NCBI RefSeq assembly: GCF_000518785.1 | Contig: NZ_KI912495.1 | Span: 471,258-535,257, forward strand | Origin: Paenirhizobium selenitireducens ATCC BAA-1503 | GTDB lineage: Bacteria; Pseudomonadota; Alphaproteobacteria; Rhizobiales; Rhizobiaceae | Direction: 5' to 3' | DNA: 64,000 nucleotides | Shown: positions 7,347 through 15,042 of the stretch, piece by piece | Layout of the letters: each line of letters starts with the position of its first letter | Numbering within the stretch: position 1 is the first letter of the stretch | Notes under the pieces: model-generated | What the model was told of the DNA's origin: nothing | Databases searched by the model: none | What the model saw: the letters and a program-made list of their open reading frames with translations, nothing else | Translations under genes and position numbers: made by a program

Positions 7347-9842
7347 ATGCAAACTAAGAATTCTGGCCTGAAATTTGGCGTGTTGCATTTTAGTTATTCA
7401 GATTTTTCGTTTGAGAAGCTGATAGCGAAAAATCGAATGGCCACAATAAATCTTGGCGACTATATGCAAACATTGGCGGCAAGAAATGTTTATAGTAAGG
7501 CGAATGTAAGAGATGAAGATGTTGTCGCAATAGATCGAGACAGGATTCGAGATTATGATGGCGACGATGTTGTGCTTATATGTAATGCCTGTTTTTACAA
7601 TCACTGCTTTCCAATTCCTGAAAACATAATTCCGGTATTTGTCGGGTTTCAGGCGGCGGAAGATGTTATTGCTAATAATAAGGAGTACTTGAAGCGATTT
7701 GAACCAATAGGGTGTCGAGATGTCGCCACCTGCAACTACCTCATCACCCACGGTGTTTCCGCGTTCGTAACCGGCTGTCTGACGCTTAGCTTCGATAAGA
7801 GGCCGATCGAGCCGTTGGATGGTCGCGTTGTGGTCGTGTATGGCGAGGGCTCCGGCGCCTTGCCCGGTAGTGCGCTGTCTTCTTTGCCTAAACCGTTTTA
7901 CGAGCGCTTGGATTTTGTGTTCCAGCGCAAGCCCATACACAAGCTCCCACTATCCCCGACTGAGATGATGGAAGCCGAACAACACGCGCTTGCACTGCTG
8001 GAGCGATACCGGTCGTCGGCTTCTCTCGTTATTACGCCGCTTCACCACGCAGCCACGCCGTGCATATCATCGGGAGTTCCTGTGGTCCTTTGTCGTCGTG
8101 ACCTTGACGACCGCTTCAGCTTCCTCAGCAAGCTGATGAGGGTTCACACTCCAGCGGACTTCGGAGAGATTGACTGGGACCCTGCCGCGGTTGACATCGA
8201 CGAGGTTCGGTCAAGCCTGCTTTCCCAAGCCAAAGAAGGCGTGTGGGCGGCGCTCGAGCGATACCGCAGTTCGAGCAGATCCAAGGCCAACCGCTCGCAG
8301 GAGGTCGCTTCGCGTTCTGTCGACTTGAGGTCGACCGGGGCTGTATTGGTCAATGTAAACAAGGCTCTCGTGGATTGCATAAGGTCTGGTGATCAGGCAG
8401 GTGCCGTCCGCCTCTACGAAGGATTAACGGAAGCCGAACGTTCTATGGTCGATGCAAATGGCTTCCTATGCGCTGGCCGAGCATATGCAGCGTTGAGATC
8501 GCCAATGCAGGCGATAGAGATGTTTCGTGCGGCACTGTCATTGACGCCGAATATGCCCACTGCCCATTCCAGCTTGCTGACTGCGCTCTTGGCCGCGGGG
8601 CGGATCGACGAGGCGTTTGAGGCGGCAAGACAGGCTGAGGCGACGTGCTGGTCCGTCGGCGGGGTTCTGCTATATGCCGGCAGGGCAGCCATCGCCGCAG
8701 GAGAGAGCGATGTAGCCATAAGACTGTTGGAACGTACGATTTCTCTGGACCCAAAAAACTTTCCGGCCCAACTTCTTCTGGCCAGCACCCTGGGGTCGCG
8801 AAAAGGGCAATGGCGCAAGGCGCTAGCCCATGCCCGGGCGGCGCTGGACCTGTCTCCCGATGATCTCGATGCACGACGGGTGTACGGCGAAGCGTGCCTG
8901 CATTTGGGCCGCTGGGCATCGGGCTTCGATAGTTACCAGAGTCGTCTAAGTTCTGATCGGCTTTTCGGCCCGTTTCGCCGCCCCTTTGCGCACAAGATCT
9001 GGACCGGTCAGGAGGGAGTTGGTACCGTGCTTCTCCTGCCTGAGACCGAGCAAGGCATTGGTTTTGAGATGCTCGCTTCAAGCCTCATACCGGCGCTGGA
9101 AAAGAAGGGAATCGAGGTACTTTTCGAGGCAACACCCAAGATGCTGCCGGTCTTCACGAAGATGTATCCGTCCGCCCGCTTCTTCCCCTTTTCAAAGCAA
9201 GGCGACCCGGACCTTCATGAGGCAAAGGTTGACGCGCAAGCGTATTTTACCCAAGCTTGTGCCTTGCTTCGGCGCCAGCAAGCTGACTTCCCGCCCGCTC
9301 GGAGCGTGGGCTCCCCCGTGAGGTCGGTGAGCCATTCACATCCTTTGCGAGTCGGGGTGTCGTGGAAAAGCAAAAATCCGGCGAGTGGCCCAGATAGGTC
9401 TATCGGATTGGAAAAATTCCATGCCTTGATAGATTCAGCATCCTTGCCGATCAAGCTCGTAAATCTGCAATATGGCGACGTTAAAGCTGAGATCCGCGGA
9501 TTTGAAGGGTCCTTCCAAAGGTCCATTGAGTTCAATGATAGCATAGACTACTTTGATCGGCCGGATGCGCTGGTCGACGCTATTGAATCGGTGGATGTCG
9601 TGGTAAGTGCGGACAATAGCACCCTGCATTTTGCGGGCTTGTTGCAGAAACCCGCTTTCGCCTTGCTGCCTACCAACTCCCATTGGACATGGGGTATCAC
9701 TCAGCGATATTCGGTTTGGTTCCCAACCATTCAACTTCTCCGAAAATCCGCTGATAGCGAATGGGAAGACCTGTTTCTCACTGTAGGTCAGCAGTTGAAT
9801 GAAATCTACGCAGTCAACTCCATGGTCGAAGAGACGGCATGA
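7347..9842 (+). CDS. Polysaccharide pyruvyltransferase-like / TPR / GT-B (GT9-like) fusion protein
   Basis: This is an ~831-residue three-part protein. Residues 1-~320 resemble polysaccharide pyruvyltransferases: INLGDYMQTLAA near residue 36, the Cys-containing GCRD, TGCLTL and a later SGVPVVL. Residues ~335-535 are tetratricopeptide repeats (AAIAAGESDVAIRLLERTISLDP). Residues ~535-831 resemble the GT9/heptosyltransferase-like domain often attached to TPRs, with VGVSWKSKNP and VVVSADNSTLHFAGLL. It could synthesise or modify a surface glycan. The first ~400 bases are visibly AT-rich and the rest is not, which suggests a chimeric origin. The start is uncertain (GTG 7341, GTG 7344 or ATG 7347); none has a good ribosome site. 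Substrate and activity are unknown. Confidence 0.7.
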   Translation: MQTKNSGLKFGVLHFSYSDFSFEKLIAKNRMATINLGDYMQTLAARNVYSKANVRDEDVVAIDRDRIRDYDGDDVVLICNACFYNHCFPIPENIIPVFVGFQAAEDVIANNKEYLKRFEPIGCRDVATCNYLITHGVSAFVTGCLTLSFDKRPIEPLDGRVVVVYGEGSGALPGSALSSLPKPFYERLDFVFQRKPIHKLPLSPTEMMEAEQHALALLERYRSSASLVITPLHHAATPCISSGVPVVLCRRDLDDRFSFLSKLMRVHTPADFGEIDWDPAAVDIDEVRSSLLSQAKEGVWAALERYRSSSRSKANRSQEVASRSVDLRSTGAVLVNVNKALVDCIRSGDQAGAVRLYEGLTEAERSMVDANGFLCAGRAYAALRSPMQAIEMFRAALSLTPNMPTAHSSLLTALLAAGRIDEAFEAARQAEATCWSVGGVLLYAGRAAIAAGESDVAIRLLERTISLDPKNFPAQLLLASTLGSRKGQWRKALAHARAALDLSPDDLDARRVYGEACLHLGRWASGFDSYQSRLSSDRLFGPFRRPFAHKIWTGQEGVGTVLLLPETEQGIGFEMLASSLIPALEKKGIEVLFEATPKMLPVFTKMYPSARFFPFSKQGDPDLHEAKVDAQAYFTQACALLRRQQADFPPARSVGSPVRSVSHSHPLRVGVSWKSKNPASGPDRSIGLEKFHALIDSASLPIKLVNLQYGDVKAEIRGFEGSFQRSIEFNDSIDYFDRPDALVDAIESVDVVVSADNSTLHFAGLLQKPAFALLPTNSHWTWGITQRYSVWFPTIQLLRKSADSEWEDLFLTVGQQLNEIYAVNSMVEETA

Positions 9843-10079
9843 CGACATTGGCCGAGTTTTGATCGTTTCTCGTAGTGACTGAGATTTTGGTTGTTCTGTA
9901 CCCGCCCCGGATGCTAGTCGCCTTGTCGTCATCGCGAAAGACGCGTTGCCTCCGCAGGCCAGTCAGGGCGAATATCAGCAAATCGTGTACGATCTGTGGA
10001 AACCTGCCTATCCGGCGACCGTTCAACCGATCTGATAGACCAAAAGTGCACTAGATCATGAAATCAGGGGGTGAACGGA

Positions 10080-11096
10080 ATGTTGCCGCAGCTTCAAACT
10101 AACAATAGCACTTTTGCAGGTCGTTACTGGAGTGAGTATAACGTCCTGAGGCGATATTTCCCCACTGATCGCGGCTTGTCCATTCTCTCTTTCGGCTGCT
10201 CGACGGGAGAAGAAATCTACACAATTAAGGCGCTGTTCCCTCAGGCTGAGCTGTTTGGCTGTGACCACGATTGGTACAATCTGCGCTTAGCCAGAGGATT
10301 GGTCGGAAGCTGTGCGAGTATTTTTCATTCTACGGAAGCCGAAGTCATTGCACATGGGCCATACGACATCATTCTGTGCAATTCCGTGTTGCTTCGCCCA
10401 TCGACCATGGTGAACGGTCGAAAGAGCGGTATCGATCCCCAATTGTGGTCTGACATTGTCAATTTGATGCATGCGTGCTTGAAGCCCGGTGGAATACTGC
10501 AGATTGTGAATTCGAATATTCCATTTCGTATGCACGGCGTGGCCGACGACTACGAGCCTCTTCGCAGTCCTTTGCTGCTGGGGCCGAATTTTGTCGATGT
10601 GTTTGACACGGAGGGCCGCCTCCTCTGCTCCGGGGTGAATGGAGCAGGAGTGACGGCGCACTGCTTTCGCCATCTTGGCGAGGAAGGCTGGCGCGATTTG
10701 CGCCCCACGGACCTTGATGATGTGCATTTCCGTAAGAATGGGAGCACGGCCATTGTGCACCCAGTGCTCGATGAGAAGATACCAAACGTAGCCACCAAGC
10801 CTGGATACGCGACCGGTTCCACTACATATCGGCCAGTTCTGACAAAGGACAACAGGCCTTCGACCCATCAAGAGATCGACGTGAGTTGGACTGCTTCGGT
10901 TTCGGACGTCCATATTACACGGTCGACACGCCGGGTATGGTTTGATGGGACCACCGCTAGCACGTTCGAGACATCCATTTGCCTCACAGGCGTCGCAGCG
11001 GGAGCCTATCTGGAGACGGTCACCGGACGAGAGAGTAGCCGGTTGGCGTTGGCAGCACTGCTTGACGCTGCTCCCCGACAGACTCCCAATATTTGA
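10080..11096 (+). CDS. Class I SAM-dependent methyltransferase
   Basis: A 338-residue cytoplasmic protein. The AdoMet-binding motif I is ILSFGCSTGEEIYTI near residue 37, followed by the acidic motif II ELFGCDHDWYNL. DIILCNSVLLRP corresponds to motif IV and MHACLKPGGILQIVNS to the motif preceding strand 5. The C-terminal ~180 residues are not recognised. ATG 10080 is chosen because AGGGGG (10066-10071) lies 8 nt upstream. It follows the pyruvyltransferase/TPR fusion in the same AT-richer block, so it may modify the same glycan or its carrier; that link is inferred from position only. Confidence 0.75.
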   Translation: MLPQLQTNNSTFAGRYWSEYNVLRRYFPTDRGLSILSFGCSTGEEIYTIKALFPQAELFGCDHDWYNLRLARGLVGSCASIFHSTEAEVIAHGPYDIILCNSVLLRPSTMVNGRKSGIDPQLWSDIVNLMHACLKPGGILQIVNSNIPFRMHGVADDYEPLRSPLLLGPNFVDVFDTEGRLLCSGVNGAGVTAHCFRHLGEEGWRDLRPTDLDDVHFRKNGSTAIVHPVLDEKIPNVATKPGYATGSTTYRPVLTKDNRPSTHQEIDVSWTASVSDVHITRSTRRVWFDGTTASTFETSICLTGVAAGAYLETVTGRESSRLALAALLDAAPRQTPNI

Positions 11097-11131
11097 GCTG
11101 AACCTCTGGCCCACCAAGTCCCGGCCCCCCG

Positions 11132-12019
11132 ATGAAGCCCAAGGATGTTGCCGCCTATCTGTTCCTGGCTCTGGCCTGGGGCCTGTCCTTCCTGCTGCTG
11201 TTGAAGGTGGTGTCCGCCTTCGGCTGGGTGGGGGCCGTGACCTTTCGCTGTTTCGTCGCCGGGCTGACGCTGTTTTTCATCGCCCGGGCCACGGGCCGCG
11301 GCCTGCATTTTAGCGCCGGCTGGTGGCCCTTTGCCGTGGTCGGGGCCACCACGGTCGCCGGCCAGCTGGTCGGGCTCTCCTATGCCACCCCGCTGATCGG
11401 CACGGCCATGGCGGCGATCCTGGTGGCGACGATCCCGATGTTTTCCATGCTGATCGGCCAGGTCTGGGGCCTCGAGCGCATCACGCCGCAGCGCCTGCTC
11501 GGCCTCTTGATCGGTTTCGTCGGCGTGGTGCTGCTGGTCGGCTTTCCGGCGGCACCCGTCAATGCCGCCTTCGTGCTCGGCTGCGCCGGAACGCTGTTTG
11601 CCTGCCTCTGCGCCGCCTTCGGCAGCAATTATGCCAGCCATCGCCTCCAGGGCGTCGGCGCCTGGGAGGTGACAATCGGCGCCTTCCTGTTCGGCGGGCT
11701 GATGACCCTGCCGCTGCTTCTCGCCGTGCCGGTGCCGGGCGTGCCGCGGCTGATCGACTATGGCTATCTGCTGGTGCTCGCCGGCGTGATGAGCGCCATG
11801 ACCTATGTGCTCTATTTCGGCCTGGTCGCCTCGATCGGCGCGACGCGGGCGATCAGCGTCGAATTTGCCGTCACGGCGGTAGCCGTGCTGGTCGGCGCTT
11901 TGTTCCTCGGCGAGCCGCTGTCGCTCGTGCAGATGATCGGCGGCGCCGTCATCATCGGCGGCTGCGCGATCGTGCTCGGCCTGGTGCCGGGCCGCAGGGC
12001 GGTCCGCGCCAAGGCGTGA
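11132..12019 (+). CDS. EamA/DMT-superfamily membrane transporter
   Basis: A 295-residue inner-membrane protein with about ten hydrophobic helices arranged as two EamA repeats. It begins AAYLFLALAWGLSFLLLL. The second repeat ends with SVEFAVTAVAVLVGALFLGEPLSLVQMIGGAVIIGGCAIV, the family's characteristic C-terminal signature. Such proteins export amino acids or other small metabolites, or act as importers; the substrate cannot be read from the sequence. It is convergent with the HupE/UreJ gene (26-base gap). Confidence 0.88.
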   Translation: MKPKDVAAYLFLALAWGLSFLLLLKVVSAFGWVGAVTFRCFVAGLTLFFIARATGRGLHFSAGWWPFAVVGATTVAGQLVGLSYATPLIGTAMAAILVATIPMFSMLIGQVWGLERITPQRLLGLLIGFVGVVLLVGFPAAPVNAAFVLGCAGTLFACLCAAFGSNYASHRLQGVGAWEVTIGAFLFGGLMTLPLLLAVPVPGVPRLIDYGYLLVLAGVMSAMTYVLYFGLVASIGATRAISVEFAVTAVAVLVGALFLGEPLSLVQMIGGAVIIGGCAIVLGLVPGRRAVRAKA

Positions 12020-12044
12020 GGCGGCGAAGGCCGCGCCGGTGCGT

Positions 12045-12665
12045 TCAGGTGACGAGGAAATAGACGCCGCAGGCGCCGATGAACAGGCCGAGCGCCCGCA
12101 CCAGATAGCCCTCATAGAACCGTCCGAGACCGAAGCCGACGCCGATGCCGAGGATGTGGATGAGGCCGGTCGAAACGACGAAGCCGACGGTATAGGCGGC
12201 CGGATCGACGGCCCGCGGCGCCTCCTGTCCGTGCGGATAGCCGTGGAAGAAGGCGAAGACCGCGACGATTGCGAGCGCCGCCCATTCCGGGGCGATCCAG
12301 CGCGCCGCGATCGAGCCGCCGAGCACGATCAGCGAGAGCGCGATGCCGGTTTCGATATAGGCGCCGGGACCGATGCCGAGCATGCCGAAAATGCCGCCGA
12401 TGCACATGATCAGCGGGAAGGTGGCGGGCAGCGTCCAGACCGACCGTCCGCCCATCTGCGCGCCCCAGAGCCCGACCGCCAGCATGGCGAGGAAATGGTC
12501 GAAACCGGCGAGCGGATGGCCGAAACCGCTGCCGAAACCGCCCATCACGCCGCCCAGCGCATGGGCGGAGGCCGGGCCGGCGGAGAGGATGATGCCGAGC
12601 GAGGAAGCGAACAGGAACGCGGCTCGCGCCCCGCTGCGTTTCGTTGCGTCTCTCATGCGTGCCAT
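12045..12665 (-). CDS. HupE/UreJ family nickel/cobalt permease-like protein
   Basis: A 206-residue membrane protein. A cleavable-looking signal (AFLFASSLGIILSAGPASA) precedes the family motif HPLAGFDHFLAML. Several helices follow, then AFFHGYPHGQE, the second His-rich motif, and TGLIHILGIGVGFGLG. HupE/UreJ proteins move Ni2+ or Co2+ for hydrogenase, urease or B12 enzymes. No urease or hydrogenase genes are in this window. ATG 12665 is chosen for AGAGGA 5 nt upstream; a longer open frame to 12920 is ignored because its extra residues are Arg/Pro-rich read-through. Confidence 0.88.
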   Translation of the reverse strand: MARMRDATKRSGARAAFLFASSLGIILSAGPASAHALGGVMGGFGSGFGHPLAGFDHFLAMLAVGLWGAQMGGRSVWTLPATFPLIMCIGGIFGMLGIGPGAYIETGIALSLIVLGGSIAARWIAPEWAALAIVAVFAFFHGYPHGQEAPRAVDPAAYTVGFVVSTGLIHILGIGVGFGLGRFYEGYLVRALGLFIGACGVYFLVT

Positions 12666-12944
12666 ATCCGTCCTCTTGATCGCCGCTCCCATGCTGGGGC
12701 TTGAGGCTGTATAATCCGAACCGCGCGGAGCGGCAATTGCGCAGGTCGGCCGGCGTCTGCCGGCCCTGCCGTGCCGCGGGCGGTGGTCCTCTCTCCGCGC
12801 CAAGGTCGAAGCCCGGCCCCGTTCAAAGGACAGTCGATACAACCTATACGAAAGAGTGTTTGACGCGGGTTGCGGCTCGGGCCGATAGTCCTCGCGCGGC
12901 ATTGGGGAGGGCGCCTTCACCCTCCATACCGAAGGGGGGAGAGC

Positions 12945-13481
12945 ATGTCAGGAATTCCGGGGTGGGACAATTTGTGGCCCGTCGAACCGCTTGGGAAACC
13001 CAGTCGGTTTCCCGGCTCCATCAGCGATTTCGACAAAAGAATCAGCGAGTACGACAACGCACTGGCGGATGCCCGCTCGCAGATCCAGCGGAACGGCGAT
13101 GCGGAGGCGATGGAGAAGCGGCATATCCGCGAGCACCAGCAATATATCGCCCGCCAGAACAGGATGATCGCCGAGTGCAACCGCAAGGGCCACAAGGTGC
13201 CGCCGGAGACGGCCGGCAACATCGCCAATGCGCAGGAACTGATCGCAGACAGCCAGAAGGTACTGTCCCTTCTGCCCGCCCACAAGGCGGAATGGATGGC
13301 GGAGCGGGACAAGCGGCAGAAGTGGGTCACATACCTGCGTCAGGAGCGGGCCAAAGGGATCGGCAAGAATGGGGAGGCGCGAAAGTGCGGCTCGGAAACC
13401 CAGGAGGGCCAGCCCTGCCAGAATGAGAAGCACTACCGGGAAGGCTCAGGCTGGGGACCCTGCACGATCCAGGGGCACTGA
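12945..13481 (+). CDS. Hypothetical protein, coiled-coil rich, C-terminal Cys pair
   Basis: This 178-residue charged protein has no recognised family. It begins MSGIPGWDNLWPVEPLGKP and continues into a heptad-like helical stretch (FDKRISEYDNALADARSQIQRNGD onward). It ends in a Gly/Cys/Gln-rich tail containing CGSETQEGQPCQ and GWGPCTIQG. Four cysteines in the last ~50 residues could bind a metal or form disulfides. The start at ATG 12945 has a strong GGGGGGAG site 2-5 nt upstream. No signal peptide or membrane segment is visible. It is convergent with the LysR gene. Confidence 0.6.
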   Translation: MSGIPGWDNLWPVEPLGKPSRFPGSISDFDKRISEYDNALADARSQIQRNGDAEAMEKRHIREHQQYIARQNRMIAECNRKGHKVPPETAGNIANAQELIADSQKVLSLLPAHKAEWMAERDKRQKWVTYLRQERAKGIGKNGEARKCGSETQEGQPCQNEKHYREGSGWGPCTIQGH

Positions 13482-13499
13482 AGCCCGGGCGCGTTTGCC

Positions 13500-14381
13500 T
13501 CACACAAAAATCCGCCGGTTCTCGTCGACCAGTTCCTGCAGGAACTGCACCACGGTGCGCACCCGGACCAGTTCGCGCGCGCTCTCATGATAGGTGGTCC
13601 AGTAGGCGCGGCGGATGGTGACCTCGGGCAGGATGCGCACCAGTTCGGCATGCTGGCGGGCGATGTAGTCGTGCAGGATGCCGATGCCGGCACCGGCGCG
13701 CACGGCCTCCGTCTGGCCGATCGCCGAGGAAATCTCGAAGGAGGATTCCCAACCGCGCATGATCTCGCCGGTATAGGAGAGCGAGGCGGAATAGACGAGA
13801 TCCTCGACATGGCCGATCAGCGTATGTGTCCGCAGCGCCTCCCTGTCGGACGGCGTGCCGGCCTCGGCCAGATAGGCCTCCGAGCCGTAGAGCCCGAGCG
13901 TATAGTCGGTGAGCTTGGATGAGATGAGGCGGCCTTGTTCCGGCCGCTCGATGGTGATGGCGATGTCGGCCTCGCGCTGGGAGAGGGAGAAGGCGCGCGG
14001 CACCGGAACGAGCTGGATCTTCAAGGCCGGATAGCGCCGCGTCAGCGTGCCGAGATGCGAGGCGAGGAAGGCGACGCCGAACCCGTCCGGGGCGCCGATC
14101 CTGACCGTGCCGGCCACCGCGCTGTCCACCCGGCCGATGTCGGACTGGGCGGCCAGCATTTCCGTCTCCATGCGCTCCGCCGCCCGGCTGAACACCTCGC
14201 CCTCGGGCGTCAACTCGCAGCCATTGGTGCGGCGGATGAGAAGCCGGGTCTTCAACGATTCCTCGAGCGCGGTAATGCGGCGCGACAGCGTGGCATGGTT
14301 GATGCCGAGCCGCCGCGAGGCCGAAAGGATCTGCCCCGAGCGGGCGACCGCGAGGAACATGCGTACGTCATCCCAGTTCAT
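13500..14381 (-). CDS. LysR family transcriptional regulator
   Basis: A 293-residue regulator. The winged helix-turn-helix occupies residues 1-60 (MNWDDVRMFLAVARSGQILSASRRL, then HATLSRRITALEESL). The effector-binding domain follows and contains VRIGAPDGFGVAFLASHLGTL. GGAGG lies 5 nt upstream of ATG 14381. It is transcribed away from mmsA, 660 bases apart, so it may or may not control it. An inverted repeat near mmsA (14952-14990) has the spacing expected of a LysR site. The inducer is unknown. Confidence 0.9.
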   Translation of the reverse strand: MNWDDVRMFLAVARSGQILSASRRLGINHATLSRRITALEESLKTRLLIRRTNGCELTPEGEVFSRAAERMETEMLAAQSDIGRVDSAVAGTVRIGAPDGFGVAFLASHLGTLTRRYPALKIQLVPVPRAFSLSQREADIAITIERPEQGRLISSKLTDYTLGLYGSEAYLAEAGTPSDREALRTHTLIGHVEDLVYSASLSYTGEIMRGWESSFEISSAIGQTEAVRAGAGIGILHDYIARQHAELVRILPEVTIRRAYWTTYHESARELVRVRTVVQFLQELVDENRRIFV

Positions 14382-15042
14382 GGGGGACCTCCGGGACCGG
14401 CTGGCTGGCGCCGGGGTTACCCCCCTCTGCCCTGCCGGCGTTCGTCGCTGCAATCGATTCACAGGATCGATTGCTCCGCTGCGCGGATGGCTCCTCACGC
14501 CCCTCAAGGCTGGGCGATTCCATCTGGATTTTGAGCGGCGCACGAAGCGGTATCCCTCTTCTCCCCAACGGGGAGAAGGTGGCCCGCAGGGCCGGATGAG
14601 GGGGGCGCGAAGCGCAAAAGCTGTGCCGGGCAGCCCCCTCATCGCCTCGCATACGCTCGGCACTTCTCCCCGAGGGGAGAAGAGGGAGCCCGGAGCCGCC
14701 TCCGGTACTCCATATGCGATGAGCCTCCCCCTCAAGGGGGGAGACCGGCTTGGGGCCGGCCGCATCGCCTGCAAGCGGGCCGACAATCCTGTTTGACCGA
14801 GGCAGAGGTCGGGCTTGAGGAGCGGTGAGGCGAGCGGAGGTGGTCAATCTCCCCCCTTGAGGGGGAGATGTCACGAAGTGACAGAGGGGGGTAAACCGCG
14901 CGCACTTCTGCCTACGCACTTGAGACTTCCTTTCCGTCGAACATCAATTCCTGCACAACGGATGCGTAGAACATCCTGTTGCGTTGTGCAAATCGAAGCG
15001 CATACTCCAAGCCAGTCAAAAGACCCCTGAGGAGGCACATCC
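14382..15042. repeat. 660-base intergenic region packed with rhizobial palindromic repeats
   Basis: Several repeat modules are stacked here. A TTCTCCCC-aac-GGGGAGAA hairpin (14559-14577) is followed by GGCCC-gca-GGGCC (14581-14593) and GATGAGGGGG, the form of RIME-type rhizobial mosaic elements. An oppositely oriented relative with TTCTCCCCGAGGGGAGAA occupies about 14634-14690. A different family, with a CTCCCCCCTTGAGGGGGAG hairpin (14849-14867) and TGTCAC-gaa-GTGACA (14869-14883), follows. No gene is supported in the interval; the last ~100 bases are the mmsA upstream region. Confidence 0.75.
14952..14990. promoter_or_regulatory. Inverted repeat TGCACAACG / CGTTGTGCA upstream of mmsA
   Basis: Perfect 9-base arms at 14952-14960 and 14982-14990 are centred 30 bases apart, about three helical turns. 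They lie 53 bases before the mmsA ATG. A nested GGATG/CATCC pair lies inside. This suits a dimeric or tetrameric regulator such as the nearby LysR protein; the binder is not established. Confidence 0.4.

Noticed and set aside
12666..12920. N-terminal extension of the HupE/UreJ gene
   Set aside because: The added residues are Arg/Pro-rich, the signal peptide follows ATG 12665, and that ATG has AGAGGA upstream.
14559..14900. CRISPR array
   Set aside because: The repeats are palindromic, of different families, variable in spacing and without regular spacers; no cas gene is near.
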